From assembly GCA_024397875.1 (NCBI GenBank), contig CP073344.1:1479001-1543000 (forward strand): a stretch of 64,000 nucleotides of DNA, written 5' to 3'. Both the position numbers and the translations under genes were made by a program. This stretch comes from Amphritea atlantica. GTDB lineage: Bacteria > Pseudomonadota > Gammaproteobacteria > Pseudomonadales > Balneatricaceae. Shown in pieces: positions 55,607-64,000 of the stretch (within the stretch, counting starts at the first letter, position 1; each line of letters begins with the position of its first letter). Under the pieces are notes generated by a model. The model saw only the letters and a list, made by a program, of their open reading frames with translations, was not told the origin of the DNA and searched no databases.

Positions 55607-56410
55607 ATGAATTACTCATTATCTGATGAAGCGTTGCTGGCTGCCAAAGCCTATGAAGAGCTGCATGTGCCGGCGCTTTTCCGGCAGTTTGCTCCTATTG
55701 TCGTATCCACCGCTCAAATCAGTTCAGGTCACCGGGTCTTAGATGTTGCCTGCGGTACCGGGATTTTAGCCAGAACCGTTGCCGCAACGGTTACTGAACC
55801 TGGCTCAGTAACCGGCCTTGATCTGTCCCCCGGAATGCTGGCTATGGCCCGGCAACTGGCGCCTTCTATTGACTGGCAGTTGGGTTCGGCTGAGTCTCTA
55901 CCATTTGCTGATAACTCATTTGACGCTGTCGTCAGCCAGTTCGGTTTGATGTTCTTTCAGGACCGCCGGTCCGCGTTAAAGGAGATGATGCGTGTGCTGA
56001 CTCCCGGAGGCCGTCTTGTTGTGGCGGTCTGGGACGCACTGGTAAACTCGCAAGCCTATCCGGATGAAGTGGATATGCTGCAGCGGCTTGCCGGACAGGC
56101 AGCTGCAGACGCCCTGCGGGCCCCCTTTGTTTTAGGCAACCCAGACCATGTGTCTGAGCTTCTTTCTGATGCCGGGGCCGCTTTAGTTGAGATTGTGACT
56201 CATGACGGGACAGCCCGGTTTCCCGATATTCAAACAATGGTTGAAGCCGATCTCCGGGGGTGGTTGCCGGTGATGGGGGTACAGCTGCATGAGACGCAGA
56301 TAGCGTTAATTCTCAATGAAGCTGAAACGGTTTTAAGTAAGTATAAAGTGGCGGGGGGACAGGTTGAGTTTACCGCCCCGGCACTCATTGCCAGCGGTGT
56401 TAAGGTCTGA
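55607..56410 (+). CDS. class I SAM-dependent methyltransferase
   Basis: Protein of 267 residues. The SAM-binding motif I is VLDVACGTGILARTVA at about 50-65; GLDLSPGMLAMARQLAP and FDAVVSQFGLMFF follow as motifs II and III. It resembles UbiE/MenG-like small-molecule methyltransferases; the acceptor is unknown. ATG 55607 follows AGGAG by seven bases; the frame can extend to 55586 without support. Confidence 0.87.
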   Translation: MNYSLSDEALLAAKAYEELHVPALFRQFAPIVVSTAQISSGHRVLDVACGTGILARTVAATVTEPGSVTGLDLSPGMLAMARQLAPSIDWQLGSAESLPFADNSFDAVVSQFGLMFFQDRRSALKEMMRVLTPGGRLVVAVWDALVNSQAYPDEVDMLQRLAGQAAADALRAPFVLGNPDHVSELLSDAGAALVEIVTHDGTARFPDIQTMVEADLRGWLPVMGVQLHETQIALILNEAETVLSKYKVAGGQVEFTAPALIASGVKV

Positions 56411-56473
56411 CGCTGCAGCAGTGGAGCAATTATTCAGAACATATAGCTGCAGACAGCAGGAATAGGAGGTCAG

Positions 56474-56863
56474 ATGATTCAGGGAAGCTGTTTGTGTGGC
56501 AAAGTGAAATACACGATTACCGGGCGCCCCGGAGCCATTGTTCATTGTCATTGCCAGACTTGCCGTAAGGCACATGGGGCGGCTTTTTCAAGCGTTTCAG
56601 CTGTAGCGGATGAGGACTTTTATCTGGTGGGGGACGGGGAGCTGAAATCCTTTGAGTCCTCTCCCGGAAAATACCGGTTTTTCTGCCCTGAGTGTGGTAC
56701 TCAGATCTATGCTAAGCGGGATAATACCGCACATATCATTTTGCGACTGGGGTCACTGGATGATGATCCCGCGGTGGCTGAAGAGAAGCATATCTGGGTA
56801 TCGCAGCGGGCGCCCTGGTACGCCATTAAAAATACTCTGCCAGAATATGATGAATTTGACTAA
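56474..56863 (+). CDS. GFA-family zinc protein
   Basis: Protein of 129 residues of the glutathione-dependent formaldehyde-activating (GFA) family. Zinc-binding Cys are seen in GSCLCGKVKY, HCHCQTCRKAHG and FFCPECGTQIY. Catalysis of S-hydroxymethylglutathione formation is debated; most members are of unknown function. AGGAGG before the ATG is a strong ribosome binding site. Typical integron-cassette product. Confidence 0.87.
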   Translation: MIQGSCLCGKVKYTITGRPGAIVHCHCQTCRKAHGAAFSSVSAVADEDFYLVGDGELKSFESSPGKYRFFCPECGTQIYAKRDNTAHIILRLGSLDDDPAVAEEKHIWVSQRAPWYAIKNTLPEYDEFD

Positions 56864-57292
56864 GGGGTCGCATCGGGTGATGTCGTTTTATGTATGAGTT
56901 GAACGAGGCAGAAATATCCGACTCATAGGCTCAGAGTGCCGCGCCCTGGATCACCGCTGTTCAGCATCAACCGATGCAATCCGCTGACGGGCGACCGATG
57001 AGGTGACTATCGGTGTGATCCGCTGTTTTCTGGTTAACGTTATTCAGAATGTTGGCTGTCACGAAAGGAGGCTGATCGATGAGTTTTTGGCCTCGGGGAT
57101 GTCGGTAACGGGCATTGACGCTATTCCGGCGTTTATGAGAATGTCAGAAAGGCATGCAGTGTCAGGTTTCACCTTCTGAAGAAGGCGTTGTGGTATCCCG
57201 AAACTGCTGCTGCAGCTTCTTTTATTCTGGTGAGCAGGATAGCAGAGGGTAACCACGAAAAAGACGTTAACAGAGCAAAGGAATAGACAGCT
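56864..57292. other. 429-bp gap
   Basis: No intact gene. Contains the methyltransferase-like fragment listed at 57051. The last part, near 57270, has GCAAAGGAAT before the next start. Confidence 0.4.
57051..57179 (+). pseudogene. possible methyltransferase fragment
   Basis: Frame reading VGCHERRLIDEFLASGMSVTGIDAIPAF, close to SAM-methyltransferase motifs I and II (VGCGxGRL...VTGIDASPAF) with the glycines of motif I changed. It stops after 42 residues. Probably a decayed cassette gene, separate from the intact one at 55607. Confidence 0.4.
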
Positions 57293-57883
57293 ATGGTTGA
57301 TATGGGGTTTAAACTGCTGTTCAGCGGACTGGCTATCACTCTGGCGTTTGTCGCTTTTGTTCCCTATGTTCGTTCCATACTCAAAGGCAGAACCCGGCCG
57401 CATGTTTTTTCCTGGTTTATCTGGGGAATTACGACGGTGATCGTTTTTCTGGCCCAGCTTGAAGCTGATGGGGGCATGGGTGCCTGGCCAATCGGTATTT
57501 CGGGTGTGCTCACTGTTGCGGTGGCGGTATTGGCATTTATTAAACGCGCGGATATCAGCATCACCCGAACCGACTGGACATTCTTTGCTGCGGCACTGGC
57601 ATCGCTGCCGTTCTGGTACTTAACATCGGACCCTCTGTGGACAGTAGTGCTGCTGACGGTGGTTGATCTGTTCGGGTTTGGTCCGACAATTCGCAAAGCC
57701 TATGAGTCTCCCCATCAGGAGAGCCAGTTGTTCTTCCTGTCACTTGCGTTGCGTAACGGCTTTGCTATTCTGGCACTGGAGAGCTACTCGGTGACAACCG
57801 TGCTGTTTCCCCTGTCGATCACCCTTGCCTGTTCCGTTTTACTGACGATCGTTGCTTACCGGCGGAGGATGGTTTTTGCCTGA
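57293..57883 (+). CDS. hypothetical polytopic membrane protein
   Basis: Protein of 196 residues with six or seven hydrophobic helices. SILKGRTRPHVFSWFIWGITTVIVF resembles one half of a PQ-loop/SWEET-type repeat, and DLFGFGPTIRKAYESPHQE may be the second half. No firm family assignment. Last-but-one gene of the accessory string. Confidence 0.7.
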   Translation: MVDMGFKLLFSGLAITLAFVAFVPYVRSILKGRTRPHVFSWFIWGITTVIVFLAQLEADGGMGAWPIGISGVLTVAVAVLAFIKRADISITRTDWTFFAAALASLPFWYLTSDPLWTVVLLTVVDLFGFGPTIRKAYESPHQESQLFFLSLALRNGFAILALESYSVTTVLFPLSITLACSVLLTIVAYRRRMVFA

Positions 57884-57941
57884 GATGCGGTTGAGTTAAT
57901 CTACTTATTGTCTATAAGCTTCGATAAGCTATATTCAGACT

Positions 57942-58328
57942 ATGATCAGAACATATGGGTTAGTCGGTCTGTGTTGCTGTCTTTTATCCGCAGGGTTGAT
58001 GGTTTCTGGCTTGTCGGTTGCCGGAGAGGCCGATGTGCTGAATGTAACCATCACCCGCAGCGGCAATCATCAATATGATTTCAGTGTCACGGTACGCCAT
58101 GACGATAGTGGCTGGGAGCACTACGCCAGTAAGTGGGAAATTGTCGATCCTGCAGGAAATCTTCTGGCCACCCGGACACTGCTGCATCCCCATGTTGGCG
58201 AACAGCCCTTTACCCGTTCACTCCGGTCGGTTGCGATCCCTGCAGGTATTACAACCGTGAAGGTCAGGGCGTATGATTCCGTACATCAGTATGGCGGCAC
58301 TGAGATCAGGGTTGCTCTGCCTCAGTAA
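57942..58328 (+). CDS. exported hypothetical protein
   Basis: Protein of 128 residues with a signal peptide (LVGLCCCLLSAGLMVSGLSVAG) and a small beta-rich domain (YDFSVTVRHDDSGWEHYASKWEIVD; TTVKVRAYDSVHQYGG). No enzyme motif. Probably periplasmic. It ends the accessory string; the core membrane operon starts 168 bases later. Confidence 0.7.
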   Translation: MIRTYGLVGLCCCLLSAGLMVSGLSVAGEADVLNVTITRSGNHQYDFSVTVRHDDSGWEHYASKWEIVDPAGNLLATRTLLHPHVGEQPFTRSLRSVAIPAGITTVKVRAYDSVHQYGGTEIRVALPQ

Positions 58329-58448
58329 TCTATCATCATGAAGGACTTTAATGTTTTCCTGCAGTGGAAGCGGAGAGTAACTCTCTAATTTCAGACGCTT
58401 TTCTGCTTTGTTTTATTTACCTGAAGTCTTGTGAATTATCTTGTTGGC

Positions 58449-58471
58449 GTTAGAATGAAATTCACTCTAAC
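58449..58471. promoter_or_regulatory. imperfect palindrome upstream of the membrane operon
   Basis: GTTAGAATGAA-A-TTCACTCTAAC pairs at ten of eleven positions, 25 bases before ATG 58496. Likely an operator, or a 5' leader hairpin; the binding protein is unknown. Confidence 0.5.
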
Positions 58472-58495
58472 AGGGCGCAACAGGGAGTTTTGCAT

Positions 58496-59713
58496 ATGTC
58501 AGATCAATTTAAAGTCGTGTTCAGCGGCAATATAGTTGAAGGTTTCGAGCCTGAAACAGTTATCACTGCATTTTCAGAAAAGTTCAGATGCAGTGAGGCC
58601 AAGGCCCGTGCTCTGGTTCTGGCAGGTAAAGCAACCGTTATCAAAAGTGATCTGGATAAAGCTAAAGCGGAAAAGTATTGTTCTGTGCTAACCGCAATGG
58701 GACTCGAGGCTGAACAGGTGGCTCAGCAACCTGTGGTTAAGCCCGCGTTGGCATGGGAACTCGAAGGTGATGAGTCTGCTGACGACACTGATGCTCCAGC
58801 CGGCGATGCTTTCGCTTCAGGCTTTGCATCTTCAAAGAATGCATCTTCTGAGCACCTGACGTCCGAACACTTAACTTCCGAACACTCAGCTTCCGGGCAA
58901 GCGCCTTCAGATAAGCAATCCTCTGGTTTTGATTACAGTTCCCCGGCCTCGTCTGCCAATCCCTATCAGGCGCCGCAAGCCGATCTGAGCCAGGAGTACG
59001 AAGAGGGCGATCTCAGTGGTCCTGACTCGGTACCGGCATCCCATGGGTGGAGCTGGCTGGTGGGGGGATTCGGACACTTTAAGCAGAACCCGGTCGCCTG
59101 GATAGTTGCGATTGTTATCTGGGTAATAGTGTCTACTGTCTTGAGTATGATTCCGCTGGTTGGATCCATTGGAGTAACCATACTTTCTCCGGTTATTGGC
59201 GCAGGGTTCATGCTTGGCTGCCGCTCGCAAGAGGAGGGCGGCGATTTTCGTATAGCGCACCTGTTTAGTGGCTTTAGTAACAATGTCGGGCAACTGATGT
59301 TGGTGGGGCTACTGTATATGGTGTCAGTCATCGTTGTCGTTGTTGGTATTGTCATGTTTGCGGGCGGGGCGGTTTTCATGATGGGCGGCGGAAACCCCGA
59401 CAATATGGGGCCCGGTATGCTGTCTGCGATGATATTACCTATGCTGATTGGCGCTCTGTTTATTATTCCAATCGTAATGGCTTACTGGTTTGCCCCTGCT
59501 TTAGTTGCTCTGAACGGTATTTCGGCAATCACGGCAATGAAAATGAGTTTTAGTGCCTGCTTAAAGAATATCGTGCCGGGATTAGTTTATTCTATTATCG
59601 CTGCTGTTCTGCTGATCATCGCCGCCATTCCGTTCGGTCTGGGATTACTGGTGCTCATTCCTATGTTGGCGGCATCAATGTACACCTCATACCGGGATAT
59701 TTTCTACAACTGA
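58496..59713 (+). CDS. BPSS1780-like membrane protein
   Basis: Protein of 405 residues in three parts: a soluble N-terminal domain (FKVVFSGNIVEGFEPETVITAFSEKF), a low-complexity linker around 100-160 with repeats of TSEHL, and a C-terminal membrane domain of five or six helices (IVAIVIWVIVSTVLSMIPLVG...). ATG 58496 follows CAGGGAG; a TTG at 58490 is possible. It heads the plus-strand operon with RDD, SpoIIM, DUF4129 and DUF4350 genes; role unknown. Confidence 0.75.
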   Translation: MSDQFKVVFSGNIVEGFEPETVITAFSEKFRCSEAKARALVLAGKATVIKSDLDKAKAEKYCSVLTAMGLEAEQVAQQPVVKPALAWELEGDESADDTDAPAGDAFASGFASSKNASSEHLTSEHLTSEHSASGQAPSDKQSSGFDYSSPASSANPYQAPQADLSQEYEEGDLSGPDSVPASHGWSWLVGGFGHFKQNPVAWIVAIVIWVIVSTVLSMIPLVGSIGVTILSPVIGAGFMLGCRSQEEGGDFRIAHLFSGFSNNVGQLMLVGLLYMVSVIVVVVGIVMFAGGAVFMMGGGNPDNMGPGMLSAMILPMLIGALFIIPIVMAYWFAPALVALNGISAITAMKMSFSACLKNIVPGLVYSIIAAVLLIIAAIPFGLGLLVLIPMLAASMYTSYRDIFYN

Positions 59714-59730
59714 GTTGTAGTCTCCACATC

Positions 59731-60432
59731 ATGGATCGAGAGACTCTTCCTCTGACTGACACCGTCAGAAGTCATGAAACCCCCGAAGGTATCCGGCTTG
59801 AGCTACGGCTGGCCGGACCGGTGGTACGTGCCTGCGCCTGGAGCATCGATATGCTGATCCGGGTGATTCTGTATGGACTGGTATCCGGGATATTTGCTTT
59901 TTTTGGCGGTGTTGGCACCTCAATGATGCTGATCATGTTCTTTCTCATTGAATGGTTTTATCCGGTCGTGTTTGAGCTGTATAACGGCGCATCACCCGGA
60001 AAGAAAGCGATGGGGCTGGTGGTGATACAGGATAATGGCACGCCGGTTACTTTCGCTTCCTCACTGATTCGCAACCTGCTCAGGGCGGCCGACTTTCTGC
60101 CATTTCTATATGCTGCAGGTTTGTTATCGATGTTAATGAACCGAAACTTTCAGCGCCTGGGCGATCTGGCTGCGGGTACTCTGGTTGTTTACCGTGAAGC
60201 GGATCAGGCGCGGGTTAAACTCGCCGCGGCCGAGGGACGGCGGCCTCCCGTTGATCTGAGCGTTGATGAACAATGGGAACTGATCCGCTTTGCCGAGCGT
60301 TGTCCGCAGTTAAGTCCGGAACGTCAGATCGAACTGGCGGCCTCGCTCTATCCACTAACCGGTAAACGGGGTCCGGCTGCCGTGAACGAAATTCTAGGAT
60401 ATGCCGCCTGGCTTACCCGGGGGAACCGATGA
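59731..60432 (+). CDS. RDD-family membrane protein
   Basis: Protein of 233 residues with the RDD pattern: Arg in VVRACAWSIDMLIR (Asp in the same helix) and a second Asp-rich helix later (RNLLRAADFLPFLYAAG). Three or four helices. It overlaps the SpoIIM-like gene by four bases (ATGA), so translation is coupled. Family members are of uncertain function, some linked to ion exchange. Confidence 0.87.
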   Translation: MDRETLPLTDTVRSHETPEGIRLELRLAGPVVRACAWSIDMLIRVILYGLVSGIFAFFGGVGTSMMLIMFFLIEWFYPVVFELYNGASPGKKAMGLVVIQDNGTPVTFASSLIRNLLRAADFLPFLYAAGLLSMLMNRNFQRLGDLAAGTLVVYREADQARVKLAAAEGRRPPVDLSVDEQWELIRFAERCPQLSPERQIELAASLYPLTGKRGPAAVNEILGYAAWLTRGNR

Positions 60433-61415
60433 AGCAGGCGCAGTTCGAACAGCGCTATCAGTCCGTGTGGCAACGCATAGAGCAACAGTTAGATCAGTTA
60501 GAAAAGTTCCGCTTCAGACGCTCTGCGGATGAACTGCCAGCGGATCTGCCGCAGCTGTATCGTCAGCTGTGTAATCATTATGCACTTTCCAGGGCGCGTC
60601 GCTATAGTCCTCAATTGGTCGGGTTTCTTCACCGGCTGGTATTGCGCGGCCATCAGCAGCTCTATACCCGGCGGGGGGCCTGGTTGTGGCGACTGCTGAC
60701 ATTTATTGCCAGTGATTTTCCGGTCAGCCTGAGGCTCAATATTCGTTATTTCTGGGTCGCACTCGCGCTGTTTTTGCTGCCGGCACTGCTGGTGGGCGGT
60801 TATTGTATGATCGACGATGCATTCATTTATAGCCTGATGAGTGATACCGAAGTCAGCAAGATGGAGGAGATGTACCGGCCGGATAATAGCCGCCCCGGCC
60901 GCACACTCGAACGCAGCGCCGACTCTGATTTTGCTATGTTTGGTTTCTATATCTACAACAATATCGGTATCGGTTTTCGAACCTTTGCGATGGGTATTCT
61001 GGCAGGGATAGGTACGGTTTTCACTCTGTTTTATAACGGTATCGTGATTGGCGGCGTAGCGGGGTTCCTGTCCAGTCTGGGTTATACCGACACTTTCTGG
61101 CCTTTTGTCTCTGGTCATTCGTCACTGGAACTGACCGCTATCGTCATCAGCGGCGCAGCCGGACTGATGGTTGGGCGAGGGGTGATCAGTCCCGGCCGTT
61201 ACAGCCGACTTGATGCGATCAGGCTTCAGGCGGGCAGAGCTATTCCTCTGGTGATGGGCGCCGGTCTGATGTTGCTGGGGGCGGCCTTTATCGAAGCATT
61301 CTGGTCTGCCAGTAATCTGCCCAATGGCATTAAATATGGGGCGGGTGTCATCCTCTGGATCATTATGATTGTCTATTTTATCTTCGCTGGCAGGGGGGCA
61401 GATGGAACTCGATAA
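60429..61415 (+). CDS. SpoIIM/DUF95-family membrane protein
   Basis: Protein of 328 residues with a soluble N-terminal region and about six helices. The SpoIIM/DUF95 pattern is seen in FGFYIYNNIGIGFRTFAMGILAGIGTVFTLFYNGIVIGGVAGFL and FVSGHSSLELTAIVISGAAGL. In non-sporulating bacteria these genes sit beside MoxR, DUF58 and DUF4129 genes; no sporulation role is implied. Overlaps DUF4129 by 14 bases. Confidence 0.87.
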   Translation: MKQAQFEQRYQSVWQRIEQQLDQLEKFRFRRSADELPADLPQLYRQLCNHYALSRARRYSPQLVGFLHRLVLRGHQQLYTRRGAWLWRLLTFIASDFPVSLRLNIRYFWVALALFLLPALLVGGYCMIDDAFIYSLMSDTEVSKMEEMYRPDNSRPGRTLERSADSDFAMFGFYIYNNIGIGFRTFAMGILAGIGTVFTLFYNGIVIGGVAGFLSSLGYTDTFWPFVSGHSSLELTAIVISGAAGLMVGRGVISPGRYSRLDAIRLQAGRAIPLVMGAGLMLLGAAFIEAFWSASNLPNGIKYGAGVILWIIMIVYFIFAGRGADGTR

Positions 61416-62916
61416 GCTCGAAATATCGCTGCGCCGCCGCACCCCGTGGGAGGCGATAGATCTGGGCTTTGCGCTGGCCCGGCGTTGGTTTAAGCCGCTC
61501 TGGTTGCTCTGGCTCAGCAGCGCTGCTCCGCTGGGGATCGTGCTGTTCTTTGTCTTCTATGATCAGTTGGGTTGGCTGATGCTGATTATCTGGTGGTTTA
61601 AACCGCTCTATGAACCCCCGCTGATGTTCTGGTTAAGCCGGGCGGTGTTTGGTGAGCAATTGCCGGTGAAAGCGGTGCTGCGACAGTGGTGGCCGGTTGT
61701 CAGGCCGCAGCTATTGCTTAACCTGACTTTGCGTCGTTTCAACCCTTCCCGTTCCTTTACATTGCCGGTGGCACTGCTGGAACAGCTAAAGGGGAGCGCT
61801 CGCCGTGATCGTTTACGGGTGCTGGGCAGAAATCAGCATGCGGCAACCTGGCTGACAGTGATCGGTATCCATCTGGAGACGGTGTTGGAGATGGCGTTTG
61901 TTACGGTTGTTTTTATGTTGATTCCGGAAGACCTGCGATGGGTCAGTTTCAGCGACCTGATTCTTGCGCCTGGCCGGTTTGGTGACTGGTTGCAGCTGGC
62001 CGGAGGATTGCTGTGTATGTCGGTTATCGCGCCGTTCTATGTGGCAGCCGGCTTTGCTCTCTATCTCAATCGTCGCAGTGAGCTGGAAGCCTGGGATATC
62101 GAGATCAGCTTCCGCCGCATCAGCGAACGGGTTAAAGGCGAGTCTTCCCGCCGGGCCCGGCGCAGCGTTGCCGCAGTGATGCTGACCGCGTTTGTGGCTT
62201 TAGCGGTACCGCTGATCAGTACGCCTGCCGATGCCGGGCAGCAAGTGAGTGCTGAGGATGCCAGGCCGCTGATCGAAAAGGTGCTGGCGGATGAAGCCTT
62301 CGGCCGTTATGAGCAGACCTACTACTGGAAATATACCGGTCAGACACCATTGGACAGTGACTCAGATAACTGGTTTATTCTGCTGCTGGAAAAGCTGTTT
62401 AAAGGAATGGAGGCTGCTTTGGAAGGAGGCGCCAGTATTGGCAAAATCCTGATCTGGATTGTCGGTATTTCCTTGGCTGTGTTTCTTATCTATCAGGTTG
62501 CCAAAAACGGTCAGTGGTTCAGATATTTTCAACGTAGTCCGGTTCGCAAAGGAAGAAGCCGGCCGGTTGAGTTATTTGGTCTGGATCTGCGGCCTGACCA
62601 GCTACCGGATGATCCGGCTGAGGAAGCTCTGAAACTGATCGAACGGGGGGCCTTCAGAGAGGCGTTGAGTCTCCTTTATCGCGGTGCGTTGGTATATCTG
62701 GTGACTCGGGAACATATCGAGATTCCCGACAGTGCCACAGAGGGGGAGTGTGAGCAACTGGTCAGAGATAACCGCAGTGTTAAGGAAGCAGACTATTTCC
62801 GGACGCTGACTCATCACTGGTTGCGGCTGGCCTATGGACATATTGTTCCGGCGGAAGAACCCGTTGTTGCGCTTTGTCAGCAGTGGCAGGAGGTCTACGG
62901 CCATGTCGACTGCTAA
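61402..62916 (+). CDS. DUF4129-containing membrane protein
   Basis: Protein of 504 residues with N-terminal membrane helices (LWLLWLSSAAPLGIVLFFVFY, ICMSV near 210) and a C-terminal cytoplasmic DUF4129 domain (EEALKLIERGAFREALSLLYRGALVYL...TEGECEQLV...FRTLTHHWLRLAYGH). ATG 61402 is chosen because MELDKLEISLRRRTPWEAIDLG is the family start. DUF4129 resembles the C-terminal part of transglutaminase-like proteins. It overlaps DUF4350 by 14 bases. Confidence 0.82.
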   Translation: MELDKLEISLRRRTPWEAIDLGFALARRWFKPLWLLWLSSAAPLGIVLFFVFYDQLGWLMLIIWWFKPLYEPPLMFWLSRAVFGEQLPVKAVLRQWWPVVRPQLLLNLTLRRFNPSRSFTLPVALLEQLKGSARRDRLRVLGRNQHAATWLTVIGIHLETVLEMAFVTVVFMLIPEDLRWVSFSDLILAPGRFGDWLQLAGGLLCMSVIAPFYVAAGFALYLNRRSELEAWDIEISFRRISERVKGESSRRARRSVAAVMLTAFVALAVPLISTPADAGQQVSAEDARPLIEKVLADEAFGRYEQTYYWKYTGQTPLDSDSDNWFILLLEKLFKGMEAALEGGASIGKILIWIVGISLAVFLIYQVAKNGQWFRYFQRSPVRKGRSRPVELFGLDLRPDQLPDDPAEEALKLIERGAFREALSLLYRGALVYLVTREHIEIPDSATEGECEQLVRDNRSVKEADYFRTLTHHWLRLAYGHIVPAEEPVVALCQQWQEVYGHVDC

Positions 62917-64000
62917 CCGGGTTATGCTCTGGCTGCTGGGTGGATTGCTGCTGATCGGGGTGGTCTGGTATACCCAGTGGTTTTTGAATAATCACCAACG
63001 GGTCACAGAAGAACAGCGGGTCGATAGCTCTCCTGAAGCGATACGCAATCGCTTTCTGGCGGCCGAGCGTTTTTTGCAGCAACTGGAATATGACGCGGAA
63101 AGCTTCCGCGCCCGTGATCTGGTTTCGACACTGCCTCCTCCCGGCGATGCACTGCTGGTCCGCCGCATGCCGCCACAGATGAGTGATCAGCAGATTGACA
63201 CCCTGGATAACTGGATCGAAGCCGGTGGCGTACTGATACTGACGTCGGAATACTTTTATCAGGACGATGGCGACAGTGATCCGTTTCTGCAATATCTTGG
63301 TGTGCGGATGCTGCCAACAGAGGATCAGCAACCGGAAGCGGACTCCCTGGAGCATTCTGATAGCAACGCATCTGAGCCATCGCGTTACCTGCCGGTTAGT
63401 CTTGCCCTGGCTCGTGAGGCAGAGCCGGTTACCGTCAGTTTCCGGAAGGATCGTTTTCTGGAAGATGGCGATCAGTGGGCTGCGGAACGTTTCGATTCGG
63501 CTCTGGGAGCGCACTATCTCAAGTACACGTTTGGCCGGGGACGGGTGATTGTGTTGAGCGATCTGGATCTGTTCAGTAATGACCGAATCAAAGAAGATGA
63601 TAACGCGTTTCTGCTGAGTCACCTGGTCGCCGGCAGTCGTAAGGTGTGGTTGCAATACAGTATTGATGCACTGCCTCTGCCACAACTGTTATGGCAGAAA
63701 ATTCCATTCATTCTCTGTGCTCTGGTCGCACTGCTGATGTTGATGGGCTGGCGTTTATTTCTCTATACCGGCCCGCGTCTGCAGCTGCAAAACCAGCAGC
63801 GGCGTAATCTGCTAGAACACATTGATGCGACGGCGCATTATGCCTGGCGTATCGACAGGGGGTACAGTCTGTTTGAAAACAATCGCAAGGCACTGGAACT
63901 GGCGTGGCGTAAGCGTCATCCCACGCTTAACCCGATGGATAACCGTCAGCGCGCTGAGTGGATCGGCGAGAAAACCGGCATGGTGGCGACGGCTGTTGAG
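62903..64000 (+). CDS. DUF4350-containing membrane protein, cut by right edge
   Basis: The frame starts at ATG 62903 and stays open for 366 codons to the end of the window. An N-terminal helix (VMLWLLGGLLLIGVVWY) anchors an extracytoplasmic domain, and DUF4350 hallmarks are visible (LPPPGDALLVRR; LDNWIEAGGVLILTSEYF; VIVLSDLDLFSNDRI...DNAFLL). A second helix (FILCALVALLMLMGW) lies near residue 275. MoxR and DUF58 genes would be expected just beyond the edge. AGGAGG precedes the start. Confidence 0.85.
   Translation, partial: MSTANRVMLWLLGGLLLIGVVWYTQWFLNNHQRVTEEQRVDSSPEAIRNRFLAAERFLQQLEYDAESFRARDLVSTLPPPGDALLVRRMPPQMSDQQIDTLDNWIEAGGVLILTSEYFYQDDGDSDPFLQYLGVRMLPTEDQQPEADSLEHSDSNASEPSRYLPVSLALAREAEPVTVSFRKDRFLEDGDQWAAERFDSALGAHYLKYTFGRGRVIVLSDLDLFSNDRIKEDDNAFLLSHLVAGSRKVWLQYSIDALPLPQLLWQKIPFILCALVALLMLMGWRLFLYTGPRLQLQNQQRRNLLEHIDATAHYAWRIDRGYSLFENNRKALELAWRKRHPTLNPMDNRQRAEWIGEKTGMVATAVE

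Noticed and set aside
57059..57403. 114-codon minus-strand frame opposite the membrane protein start
   Set aside because: It overlaps the start of a better supported plus-strand gene and resembles no family; read as a shadow frame.

Overview
The window reads as a chromosomal segment of a marine-type gammaproteobacterium. The relatives I would expect are Oceanospirillaceae-like genera (Amphritea, Neptunomonas, Marinobacterium). This rests on gene content: PQQ-dependent alcohol oxidation, ArgP/ArgO, RlmJ, ArfB and a Vibrio-like integron integrase. No marker gene was compared, so the taxonomy is inference.

Region 1 (1-34931) is mainly a PQQ-dependent alcohol oxidation region. It opens with the 3' part of a hybrid sensor kinase and an AgmR/ErbR-type LuxR regulator. 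A Cache-PAS-GGDEF diguanylate cyclase follows. Next comes a minus-strand set typical of these loci: ABC permease, ATPase, beta-propeller protein and substrate-binding protein. Then come a cupredoxin-like protein, a Sel1 protein, cytochrome c550 (PedF type), a MoxJ/XoxJ-like binding protein, a PqqD-like protein and an ExaA-type quinoprotein alcohol dehydrogenase with the Asp-x-Asp signature of lanthanide enzymes. After some housekeeping genes (rlmJ, cytochrome b561, argP/argO, a PAS chemoreceptor) come the NAD aldehyde dehydrogenase exaC, a second Cache-PAS-GGDEF protein, arfB and a small lipoprotein. An OmpR-like and an AraC regulator, an outer-membrane channel-like protein and a quinohaemoprotein alcohol dehydrogenase with a C-terminal cytochrome c domain follow. 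The region ends with pqqABCDE and an S9 peptidase. Together these genes would oxidise alcohols in the periplasm, pass electrons to cytochrome c, make the PQQ cofactor and remove the aldehyde. Similar sequence boxes lie at similar distances upstream of exaA, exaC and pqqA.

Region 2 (35043-about 46600, perhaps to 47930) is a chromosomal integron. phnA and a terminator precede intI, read on the minus strand. intI keeps its catalytic residues and a LexA box but has one in-frame TGA where relatives carry Trp. Divergent from it is an array of small plus-strand cassettes separated by attC sites. The array has been invaded by an IS110/IS1111-type element with a frameshifted transposase, apparently inside an attC site, and by two same-length IS3-family copies (1235 bp, identical proteins, 3-bp target duplications). 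One IS3 copy lies in the IS1111-type element. The other splits an HNH-nuclease cassette that carries a Vibrio-repeat-like attC.

Region 3 (about 46600-58330) is a loose string of short plus-strand accessory genes: ZIP-like, DUF2834, DUF1963, DUF1330, cupins, MAPEG, a cation exchanger, an ICMT-like methyltransferase, gamma-glutamylcyclotransferase, a SAM methyltransferase and GFA. Gaps are wide and hold gene fragments (IS110, NUDIX-like, methyltransferase-like). It looks like a decayed extension of the cassette array, but attC sites there are weak or absent.

Region 4 (58496-64000) is a tight plus-strand membrane operon: a BPSS1780-like protein, RDD, SpoIIM/DUF95, DUF4129 and DUF4350, running off the right edge. 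Such sets usually accompany MoxR and DUF58 genes.
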